From assembly GCA_014192545.1 (NCBI GenBank), contig BJHL01000001.1:358380-422379 (forward strand): a stretch of DNA of 64,000 nucleotides, in the 5' to 3' direction. The notes under the pieces are model-generated. The model did not search any database. It was not told the DNA's origin and saw only the letters and a program-made list of their open reading frames with translations. A program made the position numbers and the translations under genes. This document shows positions 17,034-25,086 of this stretch, piece by piece. The DNA is from Phycisphaerae bacterium (lineage in GTDB: Bacteria; Planctomycetota; Phycisphaerae; Phycisphaerales; UBA1924). Numbering within the stretch: position 1 is the stretch's first letter; every line of letters starts with the position of its first letter.

Positions 17034-18863
17034 ATGATCCTCTCCATCATCACCATCTTGGGCACCTTGTTGCTCGCGTTCCTCTGGAGCACGCGCGGCT
17101 TCTTCTCCGCCCTTGTCAACCTCGCGTGCACCATCGCCGCCGGCGCCATCGCCTTCGCCCTTTGGGAGCCGGTGGGCTACAAACTCCTCGCCGTGGCACC
17201 CGCCCGCGGAGCCATGTCCGCCCTCGAAGGCTCGGCCTGGGGCCTGGCTCTCATGATTCCCTTCGCCGTCAGCTACCTCGTGCTACGCGTCGTTGAAATG
17301 GCCGTCCTACGTGCAAACGTCAACGTCACCACCCCCGTCAACTATGCGGGCGGCGGCGTCTGCGGCTTGCTTGCTTCCATCATCTGCATGGGCATCGTCA
17401 CGCTGGGCCTCTCCAACATGCGTTTCGGCACCGAATTCATGGGCCACAACGCTATGGCCTGGTCTGCCAACGGCAGCGTCGTCCGCCAGAACAAGCTGCT
17501 TCTCCCCGTCGATGACATCACCGCCGGCCTCTACGAAGCGCTTTCCGAGCGCGCTTTCGCCACCGACCAACCCCTCGCCAAATGGCACCCCGACTTCGCC
17601 CAGATCGGCCATTCCAACCGCATGACCTTCGGCGATGGCCGCAACCGCAACGCGATGCGGCCCAACGAGTACCAAGTCGCAGGCCGCTTCACCGTCAAGA
17701 GTGCATCCGGTGCCCTCAACGACGTCATTCGCGATCCCGTCACTGGCAACCCCCAGCAACTCAGCACGCCCACGGGCGATCCCTTCCCCGCCCAGTCGCG
17801 CATCGAAGGTTTCGTCGTCAACTTCCTCTCGGGCGCCAGCGAAACCGGCAGCGGCAAAGTCTCCATCGGCTCCCCGCAAATCCGCCTCGTCTGCGAAAAC
17901 GCCGACGGCAGCCAGCGCGAAACCTTCTACCCCATCGCCGTCACCAGCCAAGCCGACGGCACTGCACCGATCTACAAGCGCTGGCTTTACAACTCCGAAA
18001 AGACTTTCATCGCCAGCGTGGGCGGCGGCGCCGAGTCCGTCTTCGCCTTCGAGTTTGTCGTCCCTGCGGACATGCAACCCACCGCCCTTTACGTGCGCGG
18101 CTCCCGCACCGAAATCGGTACAGGCGTCAACCAACTCGGAACTTTCTCCAGTCCCGCCGCTCGCGATGCTTCGCTGAGCAACCTCAAGAACTTCGCCACC
18201 GGAGCCGGCGGCGGCAGCAGTGGCTCAGCGGGCGATATCGACGTCAGCAAAGCCACGACCATGCGTGTTGACCCGCAGACCAGGTCCGTCCCCGGCATGC
18301 AACTGGGCAACAACACGCCCTTCCAAATCCAAAAAGGCCTTCACAACCCGCTGCAAATCACCGAAACCGAGGACCGCAACAGTGGCGGCAAAGTCATCGG
18401 TGGCGAAAAGGTCTGGACCGTCAAAGAAGTCTCCGAAATGCAGGGCCCGCTCGAAAAGCCTCTCCGCATCTCACAGTTTGAAGTCGAAGAAGACCTGATC
18501 CTCATGCAGGTGGATGTCGCCTACGACGCCCAGCGAAACGCCGCTCCCTTCTCTCTGGGCGGCCCCCTCGTTCGCGACCAGGATCGCACCGCTCGCGTTG
18601 TGCTCGTCGATACCAACGGCCAAACCTACAGCGCCGTGGGACTCAACTTCAACGATGGCGAGAACATCACGCTCCGCATGACCCCAGGCCAGCCCCTCAC
18701 CACACTTGCCGACATCGACAAGTACGCTCGCGTGAGCGAAAGCCGACCCGAAGTGCAGATCAGACTCTTCTTCCGCATTACCCGCGGCGTGACTATCAAA
18801 CACTTCGTCGTCGGCAACACCGCGACGGCAACGCTCGAACCAGGCATCGTGACCCAGAGATGA
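17034..18863 (+). CDS. CvpA-like membrane protein with large extracytoplasmic domain
   Basis: 609 aa. The first 135 residues carry four hydrophobic helices with CvpA-like features (STRGFFSALVNLACTIAAG, GVCGLLASIICMGIVTLG). The rest is soluble, rich in Thr/Asn and beta-forming, with long stretches around 180-340 and 430-600. CvpA (colicin V production) proteins are short, so this is an N-terminal CvpA-type region fused to an unrecognised domain. It lies downstream of the GspE-like gene and ends at a strong terminator, suggesting a two-gene unit. Confidence 0.6.
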   Translation: MILSIITILGTLLLAFLWSTRGFFSALVNLACTIAAGAIAFALWEPVGYKLLAVAPARGAMSALEGSAWGLALMIPFAVSYLVLRVVEMAVLRANVNVTTPVNYAGGGVCGLLASIICMGIVTLGLSNMRFGTEFMGHNAMAWSANGSVVRQNKLLLPVDDITAGLYEALSERAFATDQPLAKWHPDFAQIGHSNRMTFGDGRNRNAMRPNEYQVAGRFTVKSASGALNDVIRDPVTGNPQQLSTPTGDPFPAQSRIEGFVVNFLSGASETGSGKVSIGSPQIRLVCENADGSQRETFYPIAVTSQADGTAPIYKRWLYNSEKTFIASVGGGAESVFAFEFVVPADMQPTALYVRGSRTEIGTGVNQLGTFSSPAARDASLSNLKNFATGAGGGSSGSAGDIDVSKATTMRVDPQTRSVPGMQLGNNTPFQIQKGLHNPLQITETEDRNSGGKVIGGEKVWTVKEVSEMQGPLEKPLRISQFEVEEDLILMQVDVAYDAQRNAAPFSLGGPLVRDQDRTARVVLVDTNGQTYSAVGLNFNDGENITLRMTPGQPLTTLADIDKYARVSESRPEVQIRLFFRITRGVTIKHFVVGNTATATLEPGIVTQR

Positions 18864-18886
18864 CCAAATTGCTGATCACCAGACCA

Positions 18887-18913
18887 GGGGCCGACACAAG
18901 TCGGCCCCTTTTT
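18887..18913 (+). terminator. Rho-independent terminator after the CvpA-like gene
   Basis: GGGGCCGA (18887-18894) pairs with TCGGCCCC (18901-18908), 6-base loop, followed directly by TTTTT (18909-18913). It lies 24 bases after the stop. Confidence 0.92.
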
Positions 18914-19020
18914 CATGCGCTACCGAATACCACCGGCAGCGATCTTCAACACATAAGCTCATCCTGCACAAGATTTTATAACGCAAACCAAAAATTATCC
19001 GCACAAGTACGCAAAAGCTA

Positions 19021-19049
19021 TTGACACGCCGTGCGGCGGCCGGTAGACT
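19021..19049 (+). promoter_or_regulatory. Sigma70-type promoter upstream of the lexA unit
   Basis: TTGACA (19021-19026), 17-base spacer, TAGACT (19044-19049). An AT-rich stretch (about 18965-19015) precedes it. It is the only strong promoter seen between the terminator at 18913 and lexA, and it drives a leader of about 180 bases before the start at 19239. Confidence 0.75.
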
Positions 19050-19177
19050 ATCATCGACCGAACGGAATCAGACACGCCTCGCGGAGTGTTGATCGAGTTC
19101 GGCGGCGTTCGACGATATTCCTTCGACCTGTTCAAGTTCGATAGGGGTGTCGGATGGAAGCTGTTGGGGCGGAGCCC

Positions 19178-19229
19178 CCTGAGTCTCGCAACTCTCGCCG
19201 CGTGGAGCGCCCACGCGAGAGTCCTCAGG
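19178..19229 (+). promoter_or_regulatory. Structured 5' leader that can pair with the ribosome-binding site
   Basis: A strong inner hairpin: ACTCTCG (19191-19197) with CGAGAGT (19216-19222), stacked on CGTGG/CCACG (19201-19215). An outer stem CCTGAG (19178-19183) pairs with CTCAGG (19224-19229), which covers the first bases of the AGGAGG site at 19227-19232. A small GGGGC/GCCCC hairpin lies just before it. The layout suggests control of translation of the gene at 19239; function is inferred. Confidence 0.5.
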
Positions 19230-19238
19230 AGGTCGGTC

Positions 19239-20225
19239 ATGAATCGCAAGGATCGCAATAACTCCAACGCCGTCTCGCTCGCTGCAAACGAGTTCTCCAC
19301 TCGCGAGAGTGTGGCTGTTCTCGCAGCGATTTGTCCGGTGGTGTGTCTTGGCCCTGGTGGTAGTTTCGTGCGGTCGCTCTGTGCCGACGATGCGCATCTG
19401 GGCGAACTGGTTGAGGGGTCTGCCAGTCCGTCCTCGCATCGCGGCACGTGCGACACGTGCGGAGCTGAAGTCAGTCGTTCAGCGGTTGGTTCTTCGGTTG
19501 ACGGGCCGGTCGGCGTGCTGCAAGCCGCCCACGAAGTTGCCCGCGAACTGGTGGTCTCCGCAGCATCCACAGCCGCGCAGGCTTCGGAAGTCTGCCGGGC
19601 CGCCCTAGCCCGCATCGTCGGCATCCTCGCAACGGCGGACGGCATCTTCGAGCGTCAGCAGATGACGGTCTTCCGTCTGGCCCACACCGCGGCTTCAACA
19701 GCTGCAGCGTTTCGCGATGTGGCTCAGCCCACTCCCGCAATCGCAGGTTTTGGCAACCTCGCCGGGCTCGATGGTGAAACCGAAGGCTTGGCAAGTGAAA
19801 GAAAAGGTCTCGCCCAGCGCACATCACGCACCTCGCGCTCGGCTCGCAAAGTTTCTGACTCCGCCGGCGTGGTGACGAATCGCACGGGCGGGTCAAATGG
19901 TTCAAGTGGAACAAATTCACGTCGTTCAATCGGTTCACAGGCAACGGATGGGGGCCGCTTCGCCCACGGGCGTGCGGTCGAAAATGCCGGCTTGGCAGCC
20001 GGAAGGGAAGTGATACATGGCAATGAATCTGACTCCGAAACAACTTCGCATTCTGCAGCTCATTCGCGACTGGCGAGTGCGCAAGGGCTATTCGCCGACG
20101 ATGCAGGAACTGGCGGACGAGATTGGCGTGAGCAAAGTGACCGTCTTCGAGCACGTCGAAGCGCTCATCAAAAAGAACGCCCTGGTGCGCGAGCCCAACA
20201 AGGCACGCTCTTTGTCGATCGCTGA
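19239..20225 (+). CDS. Hypothetical Ala/Ser-rich protein, overlapping lexA
   Basis: 328 aa from the ATG at 19239 (MNRKDRNNSN), which has a near-perfect AGGAGG six bases upstream and its own promoter. The middle (about 90-170) is Ala-rich and probably helical (LQAAHEVARELVVSAAST), with a CDTC pair near 77-80. Third-position GC stays high until at least 19.8 kb, so the frame is plausibly translated. No family was recognised. The last 208 bases overlap lexA in another frame, which is unusual; either the overlap is real, or the true stop is lost through a frameshift. Cotranscription with lexA is likely. Confidence 0.45.
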   Translation: MNRKDRNNSNAVSLAANEFSTRESVAVLAAICPVVCLGPGGSFVRSLCADDAHLGELVEGSASPSSHRGTCDTCGAEVSRSAVGSSVDGPVGVLQAAHEVARELVVSAASTAAQASEVCRAALARIVGILATADGIFERQQMTVFRLAHTAASTAAAFRDVAQPTPAIAGFGNLAGLDGETEGLASERKGLAQRTSRTSRSARKVSDSAGVVTNRTGGSNGSSGTNSRRSIGSQATDGGRFAHGRAVENAGLAAGREVIHGNESDSETTSHSAAHSRLASAQGLFADDAGTGGRDWREQSDRLRARRSAHQKERPGARAQQGTLFVDR

Positions 20226-20640
20226 GGGCATCGCCGTCCCCGACGAGAGTCGACCGCTGCGCTTCCCCCTCGTCGGTAAGATCGCCGCTGGTCACCCCAT
20301 CGAGCGCGTCGCCAACGAAGAAGAAATCGACCTGGGCGAAGTTCTCGCTCCGGGCGATAGCGAAAACAGCACCTTCGCTCTCAAGGTTGAAGGCGACAGC
20401 ATGCGCGACGAAGGCATCCTCGATGGCGATTATGTCCTGGTCGAACGCACGCAAGTCGCCCGCAATGGCGATCGCGTCGTCGCCCTGCTGCCCGATGGCT
20501 CAACAACCCTGAAGACCTTCTTCAAGGAAGACGACCACATCCGCCTGCAGCCCGCCAACCCGCAGTTTGAACCCATCCGCGTGCGCTACTGCCAAGTGCA
20601 GGGCATCGTGAAGGGTGTTGTCCGCCGATACGGTCGCTGA
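20017..20640 (+). CDS. lexA: LexA repressor, SOS response regulator
   Basis: 207 aa, typical LexA length. The winged-helix DNA-binding domain starts LTPKQLRILQLIRDW, with recognition-helix region MQELADEIGVSKVTVFEHV. The autocleavage site is the Ala-Gly bond in VGKIAAGHPIE. The Ser-Lys dyad is in VEGDSMRDEGI and STTLKTFFK. GGAAGGGAA lies upstream of the ATG at 20017; a second ATG six bases on is also possible. It represses DNA-damage genes and is cleaved when RecA filaments form. I found no clear LexA box in the leader (neither CTGT-N8-ACAG nor GAAC-N4-GTTC). Confidence 0.96.
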   Translation: MAMNLTPKQLRILQLIRDWRVRKGYSPTMQELADEIGVSKVTVFEHVEALIKKNALVREPNKARSLSIAEGIAVPDESRPLRFPLVGKIAAGHPIERVANEEEIDLGEVLAPGDSENSTFALKVEGDSMRDEGILDGDYVLVERTQVARNGDRVVALLPDGSTTLKTFFKEDDHIRLQPANPQFEPIRVRYCQVQGIVKGVVRRYGR

Positions 20641-20751
20641 CTTGCGGAGCCTTCGCAAGATGCGGCATGCGGGCAGACGAATGAACGTCTGATCCTCTTC
20701 GCGTTCATCTTGACTCTCGCTTGTGTTCGCATTCACTTGCGACAAACCACG

Positions 20752-20796
20752 AAAGCAAAGCGGGCGGTACATCGCGTGCCGCCCGTCGTTGCTTTT
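20752..20796 (+). terminator. Rho-independent terminator after lexA
   Basis: AAAGCAA (20752-20758) pairs with TTGCTTT (20789-20795), and CGGGCGG (20761-20767) with CCGCCCG (20779-20785), with further pairing inside. It ends in a T-run. A smaller hairpin (CTTGCG/CGCAAG, 20641-20659) lies right after the lexA stop. Confidence 0.82.
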
Positions 20797-20834
20797 GGAT
20801 ATTTGTCTGATTGCTTCTTCTCCACACGCAGCAT

Positions 20835-21026
20835 TTATGACTGTTGGTTCGGCTTCTGATTCGGGCGCAGTGAGTGCATTCTTACACCAATGCCTAGCGC
20901 GTTGCTGCTGTGGCGGAAGCAGTTAGCGGCGGCGTCGGGGGTGACTTTGTCGTCAACGCTCTGCATCGTGCGCCACCGGTCGTCCTTGGTGCCCATTCCA
21001 CAAAGCGTGCCTCCAGCCAACCCCAT
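20835..21026 (-). CDS. Possible small protein, unrecognised
   Basis: A 63-residue reading frame (MGLAGGTLCGMGTKDDRW...) with coding-like third positions in an otherwise empty 390-bp stretch between the lexA terminator (20796) and the nitroreductase terminator (21191). No ribosome-binding site, motif or homologous family was recognised; it may be chance or a gene remnant. Confidence 0.2.
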   Translation of the reverse strand: MGLAGGTLCGMGTKDDRWRTMQSVDDKVTPDAAANCFRHSSNALGIGVRMHSLRPNQKPNQQS

Positions 21027-21190
21027 CTTGCAAGATGGCGCAACCCGATCACGCGCCGTGCGAGCTAGATTTCGGGTGGAGATGCTCCAGTGTAGCGAAA
21101 GTGTCAATACCTCCTAGCTTCAATCGCAGTGGACTTTTGAATCTGACTCACGGCTCACGAAACACTCTCGCGCTCTCGCGTTGATATGAC

Positions 21191-21227
21191 AAAACAAAAA
21201 ACGGCCCGCACATCACGTGCGAGCCGT
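21191..21227 (-). terminator. Rho-independent terminator of the nitroreductase gene
   Basis: ACGGC (21201-21205) pairs with GCCGT (21223-21227), with CGCAC/GTGCG inside. On the minus strand it is followed by TTTTTGTTTTG (21190-21200 reversed). It lies 36 bases beyond the stop at 21263. Confidence 0.85.
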
Positions 21228-21262
21228 CAAATCTTCCATCAACCCAACTCAAATTCCCACCC

Positions 21263-21907
21263 TCACACGCGCACAATCATGTCATTATCCGGGAAGCGAA
21301 CCTTCGCCATCTTCGCGAACATGTCATCATCCGCGCGGTAGCCCGCCGTTGCCACCACCGTCGTCGTGTAGCCGCTGCCCTTGAGGTTCAGCACTTCGTC
21401 ATACTTCGCCGCATCAATGCCTTCCATTGGGCACGCATCGATGCCCAGCATCGCCGCCGCGCTCAAGAAGAAGCCCAGCGCGATGTATACCTGCCGACTG
21501 TTCCACACCATGTGATCCGTCGCCGGATTCTCCGCCGTGCCGACCATCATGTTGCGATAGTCCTTCATCACCTCACGCGGCACCTTGCGCACTTCAACAA
21601 TGCGATCAATGTACTTGTCCACATCCGCCGCCGTCACTTTTTCCTTCCGCAGGAAAACCACCAGGTGCGACGCATCCGTAATCTGCGGCTGATTCCAACT
21701 CACAGGCCGCAACTGTTGACGAACCTTGCTGTCCGTCACAATCACAAACCGCCAAGGCTGCAACCCATACGAACTGGGCGAAAGCACCAGCGACTTCTCC
21801 AGCGCACTCCACGTGCCGGGCGCAATCTTCTTGCTCGCATCAAACTTCTTCACGGCATAACGCCAGTTAAGTTGCTGCAAAAGAACTTCAGGTGCCACCG
21901 TCTGCAT
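21263..21907 (-). CDS. Nitroreductase family protein (NfsB-like NAD(P)H:FMN oxidoreductase)
   Basis: 214 aa, the usual length. The family start is visible (LLQQLNWRYAVKKFDASKKI) with the FMN-phosphate-binding Arg/Lys region, then SLVLSPSSYGLQPWRFVIVTD, which forms part of the flavin pocket. The C-terminal block VVATAGYRADDD is also typical. The ATG at 21907 has AGGAA eight bases upstream. It would be a cytoplasmic dimer reducing nitroaromatics or quinones; the natural substrate is unknown. Transcribed alone, with its own terminator. Confidence 0.92.
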   Translation of the reverse strand: MQTVAPEVLLQQLNWRYAVKKFDASKKIAPGTWSALEKSLVLSPSSYGLQPWRFVIVTDSKVRQQLRPVSWNQPQITDASHLVVFLRKEKVTAADVDKYIDRIVEVRKVPREVMKDYRNMMVGTAENPATDHMVWNSRQVYIALGFFLSAAAMLGIDACPMEGIDAAKYDEVLNLKGSGYTTTVVATAGYRADDDMFAKMAKVRFPDNDMIVRV

Positions 21908-22186
21908 GAGTCATTTCCTTTAGTAGTACGTCAATCCACCAGCCCAACCCATCCAACACACGAAGCAGCGCAAGCCCATCGCCCGCGCATGCCCGTTCTG
22001 TCTTTCCCGTCGCCGATTCGATGCCGCCCGCCCCCGCAAGTTTCATCCTCCCAATCTCGCGAAATCGCCCCGCAAACGCCGAGAATCGCCCACCGACACT
22101 CACGCCTCGCAATCAGAATCCCCCCACACAATCCCCCCAGATTATCCCACCCGCCCGCCCCGCTCCTCACCTTCATAAACTCCCTC

Positions 22187-23224
22187 GTGGCCCGCATCGT
22201 CCATCTTCGCTCCGCCCGCCGCCACGCCCGCCACGTCAAGCAGGCGTTGCTCTTCTCTTTCGCCTTGCACCTCTCCACCCTCGCCGCCTTCGGCATCACG
22301 GGCCTTTGGGGCCGCACCCTGCCCGATCGCCTCACCGACTTCGTCGGCCAAACCGAACTCGATCTCACCTCCTTCCCCACAGGCGATCAAAAAGAAGAGC
22401 CCACGCCCGAACCGCAACCCGCGCCCCAGCCCCCCGCGCCCCAGCCCCCCGCGCCGCCGCAACCCATCGCCTCCGCAGCCCAGCCCGCAACCGACGACAT
22501 GGCCCTGCAACAACAGCGCAAAGCCATGCAAAGCCTCATCCGCGCCGCCCTCCGTGAAGGCCCGCCGGGACTGACGGTCGCGACGCCCGCGCCCCCTCCT
22601 CCGCCGCCGCTCCCCGCGCCCACGCAAGCATCCGTCCCGCGCGCCTCCTTCGCAGGCGTCGAAGCCACCCCCGCGCACCGCATCGTCTATCTCGTCGACG
22701 GCTCAGGCAGCATGGCCGCCAGCATCAACTTTGTCAAAACCGAACTCGTCAGCTCCGTCAATCGCCTCGCTGCCGATCAACGTTTTCAAATCATCGTCTT
22801 CCGCCAACCGGCCAATTCCAGCCAGCCCGCCACCATCGCCTTTTCGCGCAGCGACATGGTCTACGCCACCGACGCGAGCAAATCTTCCGTCGCCCCTTGG
22901 CTCCAAGAAATCCTCCCCGTGGGTCGCAGCGATCTCACCATTGGCCTCACCGAAGCCATGCGCTTCCAACCCGACATCGTCTTCGTCCTCTCACGCGGCA
23001 TCTCGCGCTCAGGCGTCAACATCGAGCAGCGCAACGCCGACGTCCTCGCCGCCCTCGATCGCATCAACCCCGTCATGCTGAGCGGCTCACGCAACGCGCG
23101 CATCAAAACCATCCAGTTCATCGAGGATGACCCCACACGCCTGATGCAAAAAATCGCCGATCGTCATGGCGATGGCCCAGGCAGTTACCGCCTCGTCACG
23201 CGCGAGGAACTCCGCGCGCGCTAA
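22187..23224 (+). CDS. TonB-shaped membrane protein with C-terminal von Willebrand factor A domain
   Basis: 345 aa from the GTG at 22187; the frame is open to 21512, antisense to the nitroreductase, which I do not treat as coding. A short basic N terminus is followed by one helix (about 18-41, ALLFSFALHLSTLAAFGITG), a Pro-rich linker (PEPQPAPQPPAPQPP, about 66-90), a second Pro-rich stretch, and a VWA domain whose MIDAS motif is YLVDGSGSMAAS (about 168-180). This single-helix, Pro-rich spacer design recalls TonB, but the end is a metal-dependent adhesion module. A repeat-family hairpin follows the stop. Confidence 0.75.
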   Translation: MARIVHLRSARRHARHVKQALLFSFALHLSTLAAFGITGLWGRTLPDRLTDFVGQTELDLTSFPTGDQKEEPTPEPQPAPQPPAPQPPAPPQPIASAAQPATDDMALQQQRKAMQSLIRAALREGPPGLTVATPAPPPPPPLPAPTQASVPRASFAGVEATPAHRIVYLVDGSGSMAASINFVKTELVSSVNRLAADQRFQIIVFRQPANSSQPATIAFSRSDMVYATDASKSSVAPWLQEILPVGRSDLTIGLTEAMRFQPDIVFVLSRGISRSGVNIEQRNADVLAALDRINPVMLSGSRNARIKTIQFIEDDPTRLMQKIADRHGDGPGSYRLVTREELRAR

Positions 23225-23242
23225 ACCCCGCCCTCGTCGCCG

Positions 23243-23271
23243 CCGGACCTGAGGCCTTGCGAAGGTCTGGA
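23243..23271 (+). repeat. REP-like hairpin, copy A
   Basis: CCGGACCT, a loop starting GAGGC and ending GCGA, then AGGTCTGG. It lies 19 bases after the stop of the VWA gene. Copies B and C lie at 32044 and 32819. It may serve as a transcript end. Confidence 0.7.
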
Positions 23272-23299
23272 TCGAATTCTCAACACGCGCCCATCTCAC

Positions 23300-24580
23300 T
23301 CACAACCGCGCAAACCCTGGCAACTCCCCCACGAGCGGCAAGCAATACTCAATAAACGCCCGACTCACGTTGTTATGCCCCTTCAGAAACTCTGCCGGCA
23401 TGTGCCGCGTCTTCGCCGCAATCGCTGAAAGCTCCACGCGCTTGTAATCACTCGCATACGCCTCACCTTGCGTGCTGCCAAGCCACGCGGAACTGCCGCT
23501 ATGCGTGCGCACAATCGCCACGCTGCCATCTTGCTCGCCATGCAACGCAAGCTGCGCCGCAAACCGCCCGCTGCGCCTTGCCTCCATCCGATCAATCACG
23601 CTCGCATCAGGCCAGCACCGCTGAATATACCCAAACGTGTCCGCCCGCACCCGAGGCGGCTTGCCACCCGCCGGCGTCAACTTCTCTTTCAGCAAATCAC
23701 CAAGCTGGTCCCCCAACGCGCCGCTGCCGCTGAGTTGCACATTGCCATGGCTATCCACCTGCGCGTTCTTGATCAGCTTCGCACCAATGGGCACATGGTT
23801 CTTATCTTGAATCCCCTCGCTCACCACGATGTGGCAGCGCCCCTTTTTGCTATAAATCGCTTCCACATCCGCCGCAAACTGCTCCGTATCAAACGCCACT
23901 TCCGGGCAATAAATCAGTTGCGGCCCATCGCTGCTCTCCATGGGCACATCATCAAACTCGCGATCTCGCCGCCTTGCCAGCGCACTCGCCGCCGTCAAGA
24001 ACCCCGCATGCCGACCCATCACCACATTGATCTTGATCCCAGGCAGCGAAATGTTGTCCAAGAAATCCGCCATGCACGCCATCGCCACAAACCTCGCCGC
24101 ACTCGGAAAGCCCGGCGTGTGATCATTTTCCATCAAGTCATTGTCAACCGTCTTGGGCACATGGAAGCACCGCATGTCATACTTCGATGCCTTCGCCTTC
24201 TCGCTCACGATCCGGCACGTATCGCTGCTGTCGTTGCCACCAATGTAAAAAAAGTACCGCACGTTGTGCTTCTTGCACGCTTCCAAAATGCGATCGCAAT
24301 ACGCGTCATCGGGCTTATCGCGCGTGCTGCCCAGCCCCGCGCTGGGAGTCAGCGCCAGCAAGTCCAGCTTGTCCTGGTGCATCGTCGTCAGATCAATCAA
24401 GTCCCCCTTGGTCAGCCCCTTCACGCCATGCCGCATGCCATAAATCTTGTCCACGATGCCCGCCGCATGCAGCCCCAGCCGCAGCCCTTCAATCACACCC
24501 ACCAACGACTGATTGATGACCGCCGTCGGTCCACCCGATTGTCCAATGATGGCATTGCCGCGAACGAGATCTTTGTTCAT
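23300..24580 (-). CDS. 6-phosphofructokinase, probably pyrophosphate-dependent
   Basis: 426 aa. PFK fold: IIGQSGGPTAVINQSLVG, the phosphoryl-donor loop IGGNDSSDTCRIV, and the substrate block VPKTVDNDL. In ATP-dependent PFK the loop is GGDGS and the substrate block starts PGT. Asp at the fourth loop position and Lys in PKT mark pyrophosphate-dependent enzymes, so I infer diphosphate:fructose-6-phosphate phosphotransferase. The third loop position is Asn where Asp is usual. It catalyses a reversible step of glycolysis in the cytosol. The start is ATG at 24580. The preceding gap of 153 bases holds an inverted repeat. Confidence 0.88.
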   Translation of the reverse strand: MNKDLVRGNAIIGQSGGPTAVINQSLVGVIEGLRLGLHAAGIVDKIYGMRHGVKGLTKGDLIDLTTMHQDKLDLLALTPSAGLGSTRDKPDDAYCDRILEACKKHNVRYFFYIGGNDSSDTCRIVSEKAKASKYDMRCFHVPKTVDNDLMENDHTPGFPSAARFVAMACMADFLDNISLPGIKINVVMGRHAGFLTAASALARRRDREFDDVPMESSDGPQLIYCPEVAFDTEQFAADVEAIYSKKGRCHIVVSEGIQDKNHVPIGAKLIKNAQVDSHGNVQLSGSGALGDQLGDLLKEKLTPAGGKPPRVRADTFGYIQRCWPDASVIDRMEARRSGRFAAQLALHGEQDGSVAIVRTHSGSSAWLGSTQGEAYASDYKRVELSAIAAKTRHMPAEFLKGHNNVSRAFIEYCLPLVGELPGFARL

Positions 24581-24709
24581 GATGATGGTCTTCGTGTGAA
24601 CGTCGTATCGTGAAGTCTTGTCGTGAACCGCTTCGTGTCAATTCGACACAAACGCATGCCTCGCAATACCTTGCGCGCATCGCCGATCATACCCGCCCCA
24701 CTCGCCTTT

Positions 24710-24739
24710 GGGTACCCGGCGTTTCCAACGCCGCTACCC
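24710..24739. repeat. Inverted repeat overlapping a stop codon
   Basis: GGGTA (24710-24714) pairs with TACCC (24735-24739), and CGGCGTT (24717-24723) with AACGCCG (24727-24733), 3-base loop. It covers the stop of the zinc-ribbon gene (24734). There is no U-run on either side. Confidence 0.6.
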
Positions 24740-25072
24740 CTTCTTCCCCCGCTCAATCAACTTCACCGCCCCGCCACACTCCGGACACGAATCCGTCTTC
24801 TGCAATCCCTCCAGCGCATACCCGCACACGCCGCACCGATACGAAAGCCGATTCGCCGACTCCCGCATCGTCTGTCTGTGCCTGCGAAACACAATCACAA
24901 ATCGCACCATCGCAACCGTGATCGGTATCGCCACCAAAATCAAATGCGCCGTCAAGTTCTTGCTCTGCACACCAAACACAGGCAAAAGCACCGCCACCGC
25001 CGCCATCGCGAGTATCACCACCATCCACACCGCCAGCACGCGAACGATCTTCATCGCCGATCTCATTCGCAA
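24734..25072 (-). CDS. Small two-helix membrane protein with C-terminal zinc ribbon
   Basis: 112 aa (106 if the second in-frame Met, MKIVRVLAV, is used). Two hydrophobic helices (VLAVWMVVILAMAAVAVLLP and HLILVAIPITVAMVRFVIVF) are followed by a rubredoxin-like ribbon: YRCGVCGYALEG, then DSCPECGGAV. It starts 14 bases after the aroC stop on the same strand, so it is probably cotranscribed. The function is unknown; many planctomycete genes carry this helix-plus-ribbon layout. Confidence 0.68.
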   Translation of the reverse strand: MRMRSAMKIVRVLAVWMVVILAMAAVAVLLPVFGVQSKNLTAHLILVAIPITVAMVRFVIVFRRHRQTMRESANRLSYRCGVCGYALEGLQKTDSCPECGGAVKLIERGKKG

Positions 25073-25086
25073 ACCGCTCGCCGCAA

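Noticed and set aside
18995-19003. DnaA-box-like TTATCCGCA
   Set aside because: A single copy with a mismatch, outside the skew-switch region; expected by chance.
19056-19238. LexA operator in the lexA leader
   Set aside because: No palindrome of known LexA-box types; scattered TTCGAC repeats are too weak.
19471-20454. Long minus-strand frame opposite lexA
   Set aside because: It mirrors lexA codons, has no start signal and no family features.
21512-22186. Long N-terminal part of the VWA protein
   Set aside because: Arg/His-rich translation antisense to the nitroreductase; the GTG at 22187 directly precedes the membrane helix.
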